From Actinacidiphila yeochonensis CN732 (GTDB taxonomy: Bacteria > Actinomycetota > Actinomycetes > Streptomycetales > Streptomycetaceae): a DNA stretch of 64,000 bases. Positions 1-7,763 of this stretch are shown one piece after another; position 1 is the first letter of the stretch, and each line of letters starts with the position of its first letter. Made by a program: the position numbers and the translations under genes. The notes below the pieces were generated by a model. That model did no database searches and was not told the DNA's origin. It saw only the letters and a list, made by a program, of their open reading frames with translations. Location of the stretch: the NCBI RefSeq assembly GCF_000745345.1, contig NZ_JQNR01000002.1, positions 186,001 through 250,000 on the forward strand. The letters run 5' to 3'.

Positions 1-6
1 GCCACC

Positions 7-465
7 ATGTACACCGCAGCCGGCCCCGTGAACCTCGCCGCCCCGTCGGCCGGCACCCACTTCCTGGGGGCCGTCGGCTCCGGCGGTGCGGCCCTCGTCG
101 TGACCGTGGTCCTCATCCTCGGTATCCGGGGCAAGGGCAAGATCCGTCTCACCCACGACAGCGCGGTCATCACCGGCTTCATCGCCGGACAGCTGTACGC
201 GATGGCCGGCGGAGTGTGGACCGCCCCGGGAAACATGTCCGACGGCCTCGCCCAGGCGGTCCAGCAGGGCTTCGGCTCGGGCGGCAACGTCGGCATGGGC
301 GCCGTCGCCCTGTGCATGGGCGCCATCGCCTACGGCTCCAAGCTCAAGCCCGGCCCGGCCTCGGTCCTTGGCATCCTGACCGCGCCGATCTTCGCCGCGG
401 CCGGCGGCATCTTCGCCATCTTCACCACGGTGCTCTCGTCGGGCCTGAACCAGCTGATCGGCTGA
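7..465 (+). CDS. Small polytopic membrane protein, possible transfer-associated protein
   Basis: The 152-residue product has about three or four hydrophobic segments (near residues 22-40, 52-70, 95-113 and 118-146) joined by short Gly/Ala-rich loops, and a basic patch (RGKGKIR) after the first helix. No catalytic motif is visible. The stop is followed two bases later by the ATG of another membrane protein, so the two are probably co-transcribed. Paired membrane proteins of this kind are common next to transfer genes on Streptomyces plasmids, but no transfer ATPase is in view, so that role is inference. The start lies six bases from the window edge and a longer N-terminus upstream cannot be excluded. 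Confidence 0.6.
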   Translation: MYTAAGPVNLAAPSAGTHFLGAVGSGGAALVVTVVLILGIRGKGKIRLTHDSAVITGFIAGQLYAMAGGVWTAPGNMSDGLAQAVQQGFGSGGNVGMGAVALCMGAIAYGSKLKPGPASVLGILTAPIFAAAGGIFAIFTTVLSSGLNQLIG

Positions 466-467
466 CC

Positions 468-1490
468 ATGACCATCAACCTGCACAAGCCCAAGGACATC
501 CGGGAGCAGCAGCCGGCCGCCGACCCCGACCTGCCCGACGAGGTGCCCGCGGCGGGGTACGAGCCGAACGGCCCCGATGAACCCGCGGAAGAAGTCGGCG
601 ACAGCCCGCAGGACGAGGGCCAAGAGGAGCCCTCCGCGGAGGTCGGGGAGCCGCGCCGCCGGGCGCTGGCCTTCCCGGACCTGCGCCCCTACCTGGTCGT
701 CAGGGGCGGCCGCAAGGCCGTCGTCCGCGGCACCGTGATCATCGTCCGCTGGGCGCACGGTCTGACCGCCGGCCAGTCGGCCCCTGCTGGTAAGCCGGCG
801 GAGAAGGACAAGCCGGCGGAGCCGGCGGCAGGCGGCCGGAAGCGGCAGGGGGAGCGGGTGACCGCGGACGTCGTGCTCGCCACGGTGTTCGTCGGCGGCT
901 GCGTCGCACTGACCGCGGCGCGCTACCTCCTCTACGTGATCATCTTCGTGGTCGTCGTCTTCCTCCCGGCGGCCTACCTGGTGGGCGCCTGGGCAGCCGA
1001 AGCCGCCGGGGGAGAGGCCAACAACCGGCCTTCTCCCCCGGCGTCGGACGCCGCGCGGGCACTGGATCAGGACAACGTCGCCGAACCCCCGGATCGACGA
1101 GGGGAGATGGGGCACACTGACCGCGGCGAGCCCCGGGCGGAGGACGGCGCCGACGCCTTCTCGGAACCGACCGAGGAGGAGCGGCAGGTGGCCCTCTACG
1201 AATGGGTCCGGGGCATGATCGGGAAGAGGAACGGTGTCCACCTGCGCACCCTCTTGGACGACCTCAACCATGAGCGTGAGCGGGAGGGGCTGGGAGAGGT
1301 CTCGATGGCCGACCTGCGGGCCTTCCTGGAGGGCCGCGGCATCCCCGTCCAGGACCAGCTCAAGGTGGGCAAGCACAACCGGTCCGGTGTGAGGCGAACC
1401 GACCTTCCGGAGGGCTTCACTCCCCTCCTTGGCCCTGACGGGCACGCGGTGCGCCTACTTCCCCGCCTACCACCCTCTGACCTGCGATAA
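468..1490 (+). CDS. Membrane protein with acidic N-terminus and C-terminal charged domain
   Basis: The 340-residue protein begins with an acidic Pro/Glu-rich stretch (1-60). A basic region follows, then a long hydrophobic block at about 131-175, probably two helices. A hydrophilic C-terminal domain (235-320) contains a helical segment (VALYEWVRGMIGKRNGVHLR) resembling a small nucleic-acid-binding or interaction domain. The start ATG lies two bases after the preceding stop. I do not recognise the family. Coupling to another membrane protein suggests a shared envelope or conjugation role, which is inference. Confidence 0.6.
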   Translation: MTINLHKPKDIREQQPAADPDLPDEVPAAGYEPNGPDEPAEEVGDSPQDEGQEEPSAEVGEPRRRALAFPDLRPYLVVRGGRKAVVRGTVIIVRWAHGLTAGQSAPAGKPAEKDKPAEPAAGGRKRQGERVTADVVLATVFVGGCVALTAARYLLYVIIFVVVVFLPAAYLVGAWAAEAAGGEANNRPSPPASDAARALDQDNVAEPPDRRGEMGHTDRGEPRAEDGADAFSEPTEEERQVALYEWVRGMIGKRNGVHLRTLLDDLNHEREREGLGEVSMADLRAFLEGRGIPVQDQLKVGKHNRSGVRRTDLPEGFTPLLGPDGHAVRLLPRLPPSDLR

Positions 1491-1507
1491 CTACCTACGA
1501 CCTACCA

Positions 1508-1532
1508 GCCGCCTACCTCCGAGGTAGGCGGC
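1508..1532. terminator. Inverted repeat, probable terminator
   Basis: A perfect 12-bp inverted repeat (GCCGCCTACCTC / GAGGTAGGCGGC) with one base between the arms lies just after the preceding gene. There is no U-tract, as is usual in streptomycetes. Extra CCTAC units just upstream make the region repetitive. Confidence 0.55.
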
Positions 1533-1614
1533 GCGTCCGGCCACTGCCGGGCGTTTCGTCCCTCGTCGAAGCGCCCGGCGGCCCGCCGGCGACCAGACGA
1601 GGAGCCTTGCTTCT

Positions 1615-1842
1615 GTGCCCGGCTACCGGTGCGAATCGTGCCGCACCACCTATCCCGTGGGCCCCGAGGGCCTGGACGCCGTACGGGACCGTCACCGCCA
1701 CAAGTTCCACGACGACGGTGTCCCCGACGAACACATCGTCGACGATGGCGTCCGGCCGCTGTCCGGCCGGCAGGTGCTGTTCGTCCTCGCGGTCCTGATC
1801 GCGGCCTCCCTCGTCTGGAAGGCCATGGCCGTGCTGGGGTGA
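1615..1842 (+). CDS. Small CxxC protein with C-terminal transmembrane anchor
   Basis: The 75-residue product has a Cys pair at residues 6 and 9, a His/Asp-rich middle (RDRHRHKFHDD) that could help bind a metal, and one hydrophobic helix at about 51-72 that would anchor it with the N-terminus in the cytoplasm. The GTG start follows a GAGGAG ribosome site. A strong bidirectional hairpin follows. Function unknown; only one Cys pair is present, so a complete zinc ribbon is not formed. Confidence 0.55.
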   Translation: MPGYRCESCRTTYPVGPEGLDAVRDRHRHKFHDDGVPDEHIVDDGVRPLSGRQVLFVLAVLIAASLVWKAMAVLG

Positions 1843-1861
1843 GCCGGGCCGGCGAACGGAA

Positions 1862-1890
1862 ACGGCCCCGCGGGCGTTCCGCGGGGCCGT
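1862..1890. terminator. Bidirectional rho-independent-type hairpin
   Basis: A perfect 12-bp stem (ACGGCCCCGCGG / CCGCGGGGCCGT) with a 5-base loop sits between two convergent genes and would stop transcription from both sides. Confidence 0.8.
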
Positions 1891-1906
1891 GAACGAGCTT
1901 CGGGAC

Positions 1907-2713
1907 CTACTGGTCGGTGGGCCAGCCGCCGCCGAGCTGGCTGAGCTGCGCGGCCGCCTTCACCGTGGCGTCGATGAAGTGCTGCGGCGCCTCGGGCATG
2001 ACGTGCACCGGCTTGAGCAGCAAAACGGCGCCCTGGATGGTGTCGTCCCAGATGACCGGCGCGGCGATCGAGTTCCAGTTCGCCATGCACTCCTGCAGGC
2101 CCAGGGCGAAGCCCTGCTCGCGGATGTCGCCCAGGGAGGCCAGGAACGCGTCGCCGTCCTTGATGACCCCGGGCCCGGCCTCGTCGGGTATCGGACCGTG
2201 GGCCACACGCTTCTGTATCGACTCGTTCATGAAGGCGAGGATCGTGCGGCCCGAGGCCCCGGTGCGCAGCGACCGGGACACGAAGAGCACGTCGCGCGGT
2301 GTCATGCCGAGCTCGATCAGGTCGCTGTCACCGACGGCCATGTCGTAGCACTGGCGGCCGGCGCCGCCGAAAGGCGCCTTGAGGTAGAGGAACACCAGGC
2401 CGCCGTCGGTCTGCAGGCGCAGGTTCTGCAGGACTTCCCGGGACTCGTCGCCGGACAGGTTGTCGTCCGAGAGGGCGTACAGGCCGAGGTCCGCCGCGCC
2501 GGTGCCGAGCTGGTACAGCCCGCGGCCGGCGCGCACGAAGGTCTTCTTGTACGTTCCGCTGGTCAGGATCCGGCTGACGGTCGAGTCGTCGAGGTCGGCC
2601 GTTCTCGCGATGTCGGTGAGCCGCTGCGCACCGCCTCCTAGCTCGATGAACGCCTGCTGCACACGGAAGACGCGTTCGGTATGGCTGGATCCCTTGGCGC
2701 TGCGCTCGGTCAT
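1907..2713 (-). CDS. IclR-family transcriptional regulator
   Basis: The 268-residue protein has an N-terminal winged helix-turn-helix (about 15-75; RLTDIARTADLDDSTVSRIL is the recognition region) followed by a C-terminal effector-binding domain of IclR type containing TGASGRTILAF and a late hydrophobic core. IclR proteins act as dimers or tetramers that bind DNA in response to small aromatic or carbon-metabolite ligands. The gene lies downstream of, and on the same strand as, a quinone oxidoreductase gene, with about 100 bp between. The three-fold operator upstream of that gene is a candidate target, but this is inference. Confidence 0.85.
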   Translation of the reverse strand: MTERSAKGSSHTERVFRVQQAFIELGGGAQRLTDIARTADLDDSTVSRILTSGTYKKTFVRAGRGLYQLGTGAADLGLYALSDDNLSGDESREVLQNLRLQTDGGLVFLYLKAPFGGAGRQCYDMAVGDSDLIELGMTPRDVLFVSRSLRTGASGRTILAFMNESIQKRVAHGPIPDEAGPGVIKDGDAFLASLGDIREQGFALGLQECMANWNSIAAPVIWDDTIQGAVLLLKPVHVMPEAPQHFIDATVKAAAQLSQLGGGWPTDQ

Positions 2714-2810
2714 AGGCCGTACTCCCCTTGGTGCCGCCCCGCACCCCTCCCGCAGGGGCGCTCCGCCTGACGCGAAGGGGTGACCTTCGCGTGAGCCGGC
2801 ACCTCGGATA

Positions 2811-3764
2811 TTACTTGTTGGTATCGAGGCTGACCTTGCCGGTCGCCGACCGGGAGCTGAGACTACGGTGCGCCTCCGCGGCGTCGGCGAGCGGGTACGT
2901 GCCGCCGTCGATGACCTTCAGGCTGCCGTTGCTGACGGCCGCGAACAAGCCCTTGGTCGAGCGGGCCAGAAGCGTGCCCCGTTCCGCGGCGTACAGGTGC
3001 GGGAGCCAGAAGCCGGCCATGGTGATCGAGTTCTGCAGCAGGGTGTGCACCTCGACGTTGGTGAGCTCGCCGCTCGCGAAGCCGTAGACCGCCAGGCGGC
3101 CGCGCGGGGCGAGGGCTGCGACGGTCTGGTGCAGCGTCGAACCGCCGGTCATCTCGAGCGCGGCGTGCACGGGTCCGCCGGCGGCTTCCTTGATGCGCTC
3201 GGCGAGGTCCTCCTCGGTGGAGGAGTCGACGACGGCGGAGGCGCCGAGGTCCAGCGCCAGCTGACGCTTCTCGTCCGTGCTCGCCAGGGCGATCACCTTC
3301 GCGCCGACCTGCGCGGCCAGCTGCACGGCGAGTGAGCCGACTCCTCCGGCGGCGGCCGGGATGACGACCTTCTCCCCTTCCGTGACGCGGGCGACCGTGA
3401 AGAGCAGATGCCAGGCGGTGTTGCCCTGCAGTGCCAGGGGGACCGCCTGCTGGTCGCTCACGCTGTCGGGGATCTCCCAGTGCAGGCTGCGGCGTACCGC
3501 GACCTTCTCCGCGTACCCGCCTCCCTGGGTGAGGGCGACCACGCGCTTGCCTTCGGGGGTCGTTCCGACGACCTCGTTGCCGGGGATATAGGGCAGTTCG
3601 ACCGGGGCGAGGTAGGTATTGCCCCTTACGTGAATATCTGCGTAGTTGATTCCGGCTCTGGTGACGTCGAGGAGCACTTCGGTCCGGCGCGGCTCGGGGT
3701 CCGGAACCTCCTCCAGCTTCAGGACCTCGGGTCCGCCGAATTCGTGCATCGTGATGGCGCGCAC
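2811..3764 (-). CDS. Zinc-less MDR-family NADPH:quinone oxidoreductase
   Basis: The 317-residue product begins MRAITMHEFGGPEVLKLEEV, the typical N-terminus of quinone oxidoreductases of the medium-chain dehydrogenase/reductase family. A GroES-like domain is followed by a Rossmann NADPH site (AAAGGVGSLAVQLAAQVGA, about residue 138). The structural-zinc cysteine cluster of alcohol dehydrogenases is missing, placing it in the zinc-less quinone reductase branch, which reduces quinones or enones in the cytoplasm. The GTG start has a GGAG site five bases upstream. Its promoter region holds three copies of an inverted repeat, so expression is probably under tight repression. Confidence 0.88.
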   Translation of the reverse strand: MRAITMHEFGGPEVLKLEEVPDPEPRRTEVLLDVTRAGINYADIHVRGNTYLAPVELPYIPGNEVVGTTPEGKRVVALTQGGGYAEKVAVRRSLHWEIPDSVSDQQAVPLALQGNTAWHLLFTVARVTEGEKVVIPAAAGGVGSLAVQLAAQVGAKVIALASTDEKRQLALDLGASAVVDSSTEEDLAERIKEAAGGPVHAALEMTGGSTLHQTVAALAPRGRLAVYGFASGELTNVEVHTLLQNSITMAGFWLPHLYAAERGTLLARSTKGLFAAVSNGSLKVIDGGTYPLADAAEAHRSLSSRSATGKVSLDTNK

Positions 3765-3860
3765 AGTTCTCCAGGTTCAATGATCAAGTCCGGGGGTGGT
3801 TGCCCAACAGGCTAAGCCACGTCCCCGGGGCGCCCCTGACCTGCACCCTTCTTAGCCCCG

Positions 3861-3943
3861 ATTTCTCACCTGCTGAGAAATGAGGCCCCCTTTTCTCGCC
3901 CGCCGAGAAAGTTTAATGGCTAACTTTCTCGCCACATGAGAAA
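3861..3943. promoter_or_regulatory. Triple operator TTTCTC-N7-GAGAAA
   Basis: Three copies of TTTCTC-N7-GAGAAA begin at 3862, 3892 and 3925, spaced 30 and 33 bp, about three helical turns, so dimers would sit on one face of the DNA. Between copies two and three the flanks form a further repeat, CGAGAAAGTT / AACTTTCTCG. The array lies between the divergent oxidoreductase and metallopeptidase genes. The rest of 3765-4177 contains no gene that I can support. Confidence 0.75.
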
Positions 3944-4177
3944 AGGAATTCATGCTTGCATTTTTGCGATAGGGGTGGACATAGTGATGCCCGCCTCCGT
4001 GCGCGTAGTGACTGAAAAGTTGCTCGCCGTTGCGGCCGCCGGGGGTGCAGGGGGTCTCACACCCATGGGTTCGCGCGTGCGGCGCGTACCTCTCTGACGC
4101 ACGAGTAGAACATGTGTTCGAGTAGGGTGGTCCTCCTCCTGCGGAGCCGTACGGGACGGACGAGGGGTGGAGGACCG

Positions 4178-4858
4178 ATGAGGAGCTGGGGACCGCGCAT
4201 ACGATCGATCAAAGGTGCGGCGGAGCCCCTGCTCTCCAGAGTGCCCTCCCCGCACACCGCCGCACTGCGGCAGCTGTCCTCCCACCGTGAAGGGCGGCGC
4301 CAGCGGCGGGAACTCCAGCAGGAAGTCGAGGAGATCGTCGCCTCGATGCCGATCCCGGAGCCCTTCGACCTCGACCGTCTCGTCGCCAACATCGAAGAGG
4401 TCCGTAACCGCCAGATCGCGTTCGTGCCGATCCCCGACGCACTGGTGGCCGACACCGGCCTGTGCGGGCTGTGGGTCAAGCACGCGAGCGAGCCGATCGA
4501 CCTGATCCTCCACGCGCAGAGCGCCTCCCCCTTCCACCAGCAGCGCATCAAGCTCCACGAGCTCGTGCACGTCTGGCGCGACGACGCCGTCGGCGTCACA
4601 GCCGAGGAGATGGCCGAACTGCTCCAGACCGGCCTGTCCTCCCCACTGGTCGAGCGCCTCATCGGCAGCGGGAAGATCGCCGCCCGCCGCCGCTACGAAA
4701 CACGCAAGGAACTGCGCACCGAGTCGGCTGCCGCCCTCATCCACGAGCAAGCCCTTCAGCCCGCGTACATCGAAGACGTCACCGCCCGCCGTCTGGCCGA
4801 GGACTTCACCTTCCCCCTCGGCGGCCCGTCCACCACCCGAGGGGATCACCATGTCTGA
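4178..4858 (+). CDS. ImmA/IrrE-like metallopeptidase-domain protein
   Basis: The 226-residue product carries HELVH (residues 127-131) inside a helix, the HExxH zinc signature of ImmA/IrrE-type peptidases. In that family the enzyme cleaves or inactivates a partner XRE-type repressor. An XRE-like protein is encoded on the opposite strand about 2.4 kb away. The ATG at 4178 is chosen because GGTGGAGG lies just upstream; a longer frame to 4112 lacks such a site. The 3' end overlaps the next gene by eight bases, implying translational coupling. Substrate unknown; in Streptomyces such genes are often labelled toxin-antitoxin components. Confidence 0.7.
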   Translation: MRSWGPRIRSIKGAAEPLLSRVPSPHTAALRQLSSHREGRRQRRELQQEVEEIVASMPIPEPFDLDRLVANIEEVRNRQIAFVPIPDALVADTGLCGLWVKHASEPIDLILHAQSASPFHQQRIKLHELVHVWRDDAVGVTAEEMAELLQTGLSSPLVERLIGSGKIAARRRYETRKELRTESAAALIHEQALQPAYIEDVTARRLAEDFTFPLGGPSTTRGDHHV

Positions 4859-6128
4859 CGTATTCGCCTACCTCATAGCGGGCCTGCTGCTCCTGCAGGC
4901 CCTGCTCAGAATCCCCGCCGCGCTCAAAGGCAGAGTGCGCGAACGCTCCTTGTGGGGCGCCTTCGCCGCCCTGGCCGCCGCCTGGCTGACCCGCACCACC
5001 CTGGGCCGGTCCGCCATCAACACGCTCGGCATCGAGGACTTCTCCTACCTGGTCAAGCACGTCCTCGCCATCCTCGGGATCTGCGTCCTGCTGCGGTACG
5101 TCACCGCGGTCTACAGCAGCACCGAAAGGTCCGCGGACCTGCCGCGCACCGTCCGCATCTCCGCCCTCGTGCACCGGATCGCGACCCGGGCCTCCCTGCT
5201 CACCGTCGCGGTGATGGCCGCGGTGTTCTTCACCCTGCTGGACACCGCGGTCTCCGACACCCCGTACTTCATGGCCCGGCACGCCGGCCAGCCCGGACTC
5301 GCCGTCTACATGTCGCTGTTCTACCTGTACACCGCGGCCGCCGCCGCGGTCTGCGCCGTGCAGTGGGGAGGCGCCGTCCGCCAGGCGCCGATGCGGTCCC
5401 TGCGCATCGGCCTGAGCATGATGTCGCTGGCCATGAGCCTGGCCGTCCTCTACGCGATCCTGCGCACCGCCTACGTCGTGCTCATCACGATCACCCCGGT
5501 CTCCGAGAGCTTCGCCAACAACCAGGAGACGGTCACCGACTCGCTGCTGTACGCCACGTTCCTGCTCTGGGGCTTCGGCGCCATCGCACCGGCCACCCGC
5601 GCCGCGCAGGGCCGCTTCCGGGCGATGCAGGACCTGACGGCAATCCACCCCCTGTGGCGCGACCTGGCCCTCACCGCCCCCGACGTCGTCCAGCGCCGCC
5701 CCAGCCAGCTCCTCGCCGGCGTACCGCTCCTCGCCCGGTTCGACACCGTGCGGGACCTGGTCGGCTACGACAGCTCCCCGTCCATGCGGCTGGCCCGTTA
5801 CGTCACCGAAATCCGCGACGTCATCCACGAGCTGCGCCGCCACGCGCCCCACGAGCTGGCCGAGCGTTCCGTACAGCGGGCCGAGGAGACGGCCACCGGC
5901 CCGGACCGCGAGACCGCGGCCGAGGCCTACTGGATCCGGGCGGCCCGGGCTGCGTTCTTCGGCCGCCCCTCCGGGCAGCCGGCGCCCTTCCCGTTCCCGG
6001 CCGGCGACGACTTCGCCGCCGAGGTGCCCCATCTGCGCGACGTGGCCGCCGCGTACGGTCGCATCAAGCCCACCGAGGTGACCGCGCTGCTCAGCGGCCC
6101 GCCGGCCGTCCAGCCCGCCTCGTCCTGA
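4851..6128 (+). CDS. Multi-pass membrane protein of the MAB_1171c / DUF6545 type
   Basis: The 425-residue protein has about seven hydrophobic helices in the first 260 residues and a soluble C-terminal domain from about 260 (FRAMQDLTAIHPLWRDLALT onward), matching the architecture of actinobacterial putative transporters with a DUF6545 tail. It overlaps the metallopeptidase gene and is followed by a Nudix gene. This set recurs in Streptomyces, to my recollection, next to XRE genes. No transport substrate can be read from the sequence. The membrane protein may sense or export the signal that the peptidase/XRE pair responds to, which is inference. Confidence 0.65.
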   Translation: MSDVFAYLIAGLLLLQALLRIPAALKGRVRERSLWGAFAALAAAWLTRTTLGRSAINTLGIEDFSYLVKHVLAILGICVLLRYVTAVYSSTERSADLPRTVRISALVHRIATRASLLTVAVMAAVFFTLLDTAVSDTPYFMARHAGQPGLAVYMSLFYLYTAAAAAVCAVQWGGAVRQAPMRSLRIGLSMMSLAMSLAVLYAILRTAYVVLITITPVSESFANNQETVTDSLLYATFLLWGFGAIAPATRAAQGRFRAMQDLTAIHPLWRDLALTAPDVVQRRPSQLLAGVPLLARFDTVRDLVGYDSSPSMRLARYVTEIRDVIHELRRHAPHELAERSVQRAEETATGPDRETAAEAYWIRAARAAFFGRPSGQPAPFPFPAGDDFAAEVPHLRDVAAAYGRIKPTEVTALLSGPPAVQPASS

Positions 6129-6164
6129 CATCCTGACCGGCCCCGAGCAACGGAGCACAGCACC

Positions 6165-6620
6165 ATGACCCACGCGACCACCGAGGCCTCGGCCGCGGCC
6201 ATCCTCACCGACGAGGAGGGCCGGGTGCTCATCGTGAAGCCGACCTACAAGCCGGGATGGAACCTGCCCGGCGGCCGGATCGACGAAGGAGAGACGCCGC
6301 GGCGCGCCTGCGCGCGCGAACTGTTCGAGGAGCTCGGCGTCCGGGTCACGCCCGGGCGGCTGCTGGCCCACGCCTACGTGGCGCCGCCCGGCCGGCCGGG
6401 CGCCCACGTGTACTACGTCTTCGACGGGGGGCCGCTGACCGTCGAGCAGCAGAAGGAGATCCGACTCCAGGAGAGCGAACTGGCGGAGTGCCGGTTCAGC
6501 TTCCCCGACGACATCCCGATCGAGGACATCCCGCCGGCGGTCCGGCCGCTGTGGTCGGCAGCGCTCGCAGCCCGGGAATCAGAGGGCCCGGCCTACCTCG
6601 AATTGCCGGAGAACGGCTGA
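6165..6620 (+). CDS. Nudix hydrolase
   Basis: The 151-residue protein contains a complete Nudix box at residues 37-59 (G-x5-E-x7-REL-x-EE-x-G), with catalytic glutamates at 52, 55 and 56. It would hydrolyse a nucleoside diphosphate linked to another moiety, using a divalent cation, in the cytoplasm. The gene ends directly against the convergent XRE gene, with no spacer. It lies 36 bp after the membrane-protein gene and is probably in the same transcript. Substrate cannot be predicted. Confidence 0.88.
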   Translation: MTHATTEASAAAILTDEEGRVLIVKPTYKPGWNLPGGRIDEGETPRRACARELFEELGVRVTPGRLLAHAYVAPPGRPGAHVYYVFDGGPLTVEQQKEIRLQESELAECRFSFPDDIPIEDIPPAVRPLWSAALAARESEGPAYLELPENG

Positions 6621-7517
6621 TTAGTGACCTTCACCAGCCGGCCGCTGGCCGGCCTTGCCCAGCAGGCCGGCAAACGTGTCGCTGATGAACTGCATGAGCT
6701 CGGGAGGGACCCCGCCGCTCTCGCCGCCGCGGGCCGCCATCACGCCGAAGTCCTGGCGCACGTTCTTGATGCGGGCCACGATCTGGGCGACCTCGCGGTC
6801 GTTGCTGCGGAAGAAGACCGGCGGCACGTCCATGGCGGCCGCCAGGGCGTCCAGGACGTCGTCGCCGGCCTCGGTCTGCTCGCCGGTGCGCAGCGCGCGC
6901 ACCAGCTGCTCGTTCAGCAGCAGCCGGCCGGCCGCCTTGTTCGCCGCGCGGGCCAGGTCCTCGTCCGAGGGCCGGTTCGCCGGCACGTAGGTCCGCTCCA
7001 GCAGGTATGTGATCTTCTCCGCGACGGTCTGCGGGGGCGCAGCGGCCGCCATCAGCACCGGCGCGGAGGCCGGGACGTCGGGCACCACGGCCGGCACCTC
7101 GTTGCCGAAGCTGCGCTCCTGCGCGGCAAGCAGCTCCTGGAGCGTCACGCCGTAGGCGACGGCCAGCGGCTGCACGAAGTCCTCGGACAGCCGGCGTACC
7201 CCGCCCTCGGCCTTGCGGATCGGGCTGGGGCTGGAGGTGCCGATGAAGGCGGGGGTTTCCTTCTGCGTGTAGCCGGCGTCGCACCGCAGGTCAGCAAGGT
7301 TCGGCAGGCCGTGCCGCGGGGCGAGCTCGTTGAGGTCCATCTCGACCAGCGCGGCCAGCTTGGGCAGCTTCTCCGGGGGCGGGGTGGTCTCTCCGCCCTC
7401 GTACTTGGCGACGGCCGCTTCGCGGACGCCGAGGCCCTCCGCGATGAAGCCCTGGGTCCTGTTCCGTTCCCGCCGCCGCGCGCGGAACTTCTCGCGGTCG
7501 AAGATGCGTTCGGGCAT
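6621..7517 (-). CDS. XRE-family regulator with two helix-turn-helix domains
   Basis: The 298-residue protein has a first HTH near 16-48 (IAEGLGVREAAVAKYEGGET) and a second, more diverged one near 78-115 (RCDAGYTQKETPAFIGTSSP), then an Ala/Pro linker and a C-terminal helical domain. Start ATG 7517 follows AGGAG. It converges on the metallopeptidase / membrane / Nudix operon and is the natural candidate for the repressor cleaved by the HELVH protein. That pairing is inferred from family knowledge and proximity, not shown. Confidence 0.75.
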   Translation of the reverse strand: MPERIFDREKFRARRRERNRTQGFIAEGLGVREAAVAKYEGGETTPPPEKLPKLAALVEMDLNELAPRHGLPNLADLRCDAGYTQKETPAFIGTSSPSPIRKAEGGVRRLSEDFVQPLAVAYGVTLQELLAAQERSFGNEVPAVVPDVPASAPVLMAAAAPPQTVAEKITYLLERTYVPANRPSDEDLARAANKAAGRLLLNEQLVRALRTGEQTEAGDDVLDALAAAMDVPPVFFRSNDREVAQIVARIKNVRQDFGVMAARGGESGGVPPELMQFISDTFAGLLGKAGQRPAGEGH

Positions 7518-7763
7518 ACGGGGAACTCCTGAACTGCGCGGAAGCGGGGGCGGGGACACTTTAGCTACTTGATCGGGTCTCCAGAAGAGGATAACTTTCC
7601 TCGGGTGACCTTGGCGGTTGGATGCCGCCAGGTGGCATATGCCCACCCTGTTCCGCTATCGAACGCCCGCCCCGGCGAGGGGCGGATCGCCGGACCCGGC
7701 CATCCAGTGGCCTAGGAACCGTGAAATGACCGGGTCCGGCAGGTTCCCCGAAGGGAGATCTGG

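Noticed and set aside
1440..1535. CCTAC repeats as iterons of an origin
   Set aside because: Irregular spacing, and the region is explained by the end of a gene and a terminator hairpin.
3765..4111. Minus-strand frames running from 4852 to 3950 across the metallopeptidase gene
   Set aside because: Antisense to a gene with HELVH and good coding signals; no ribosome site.
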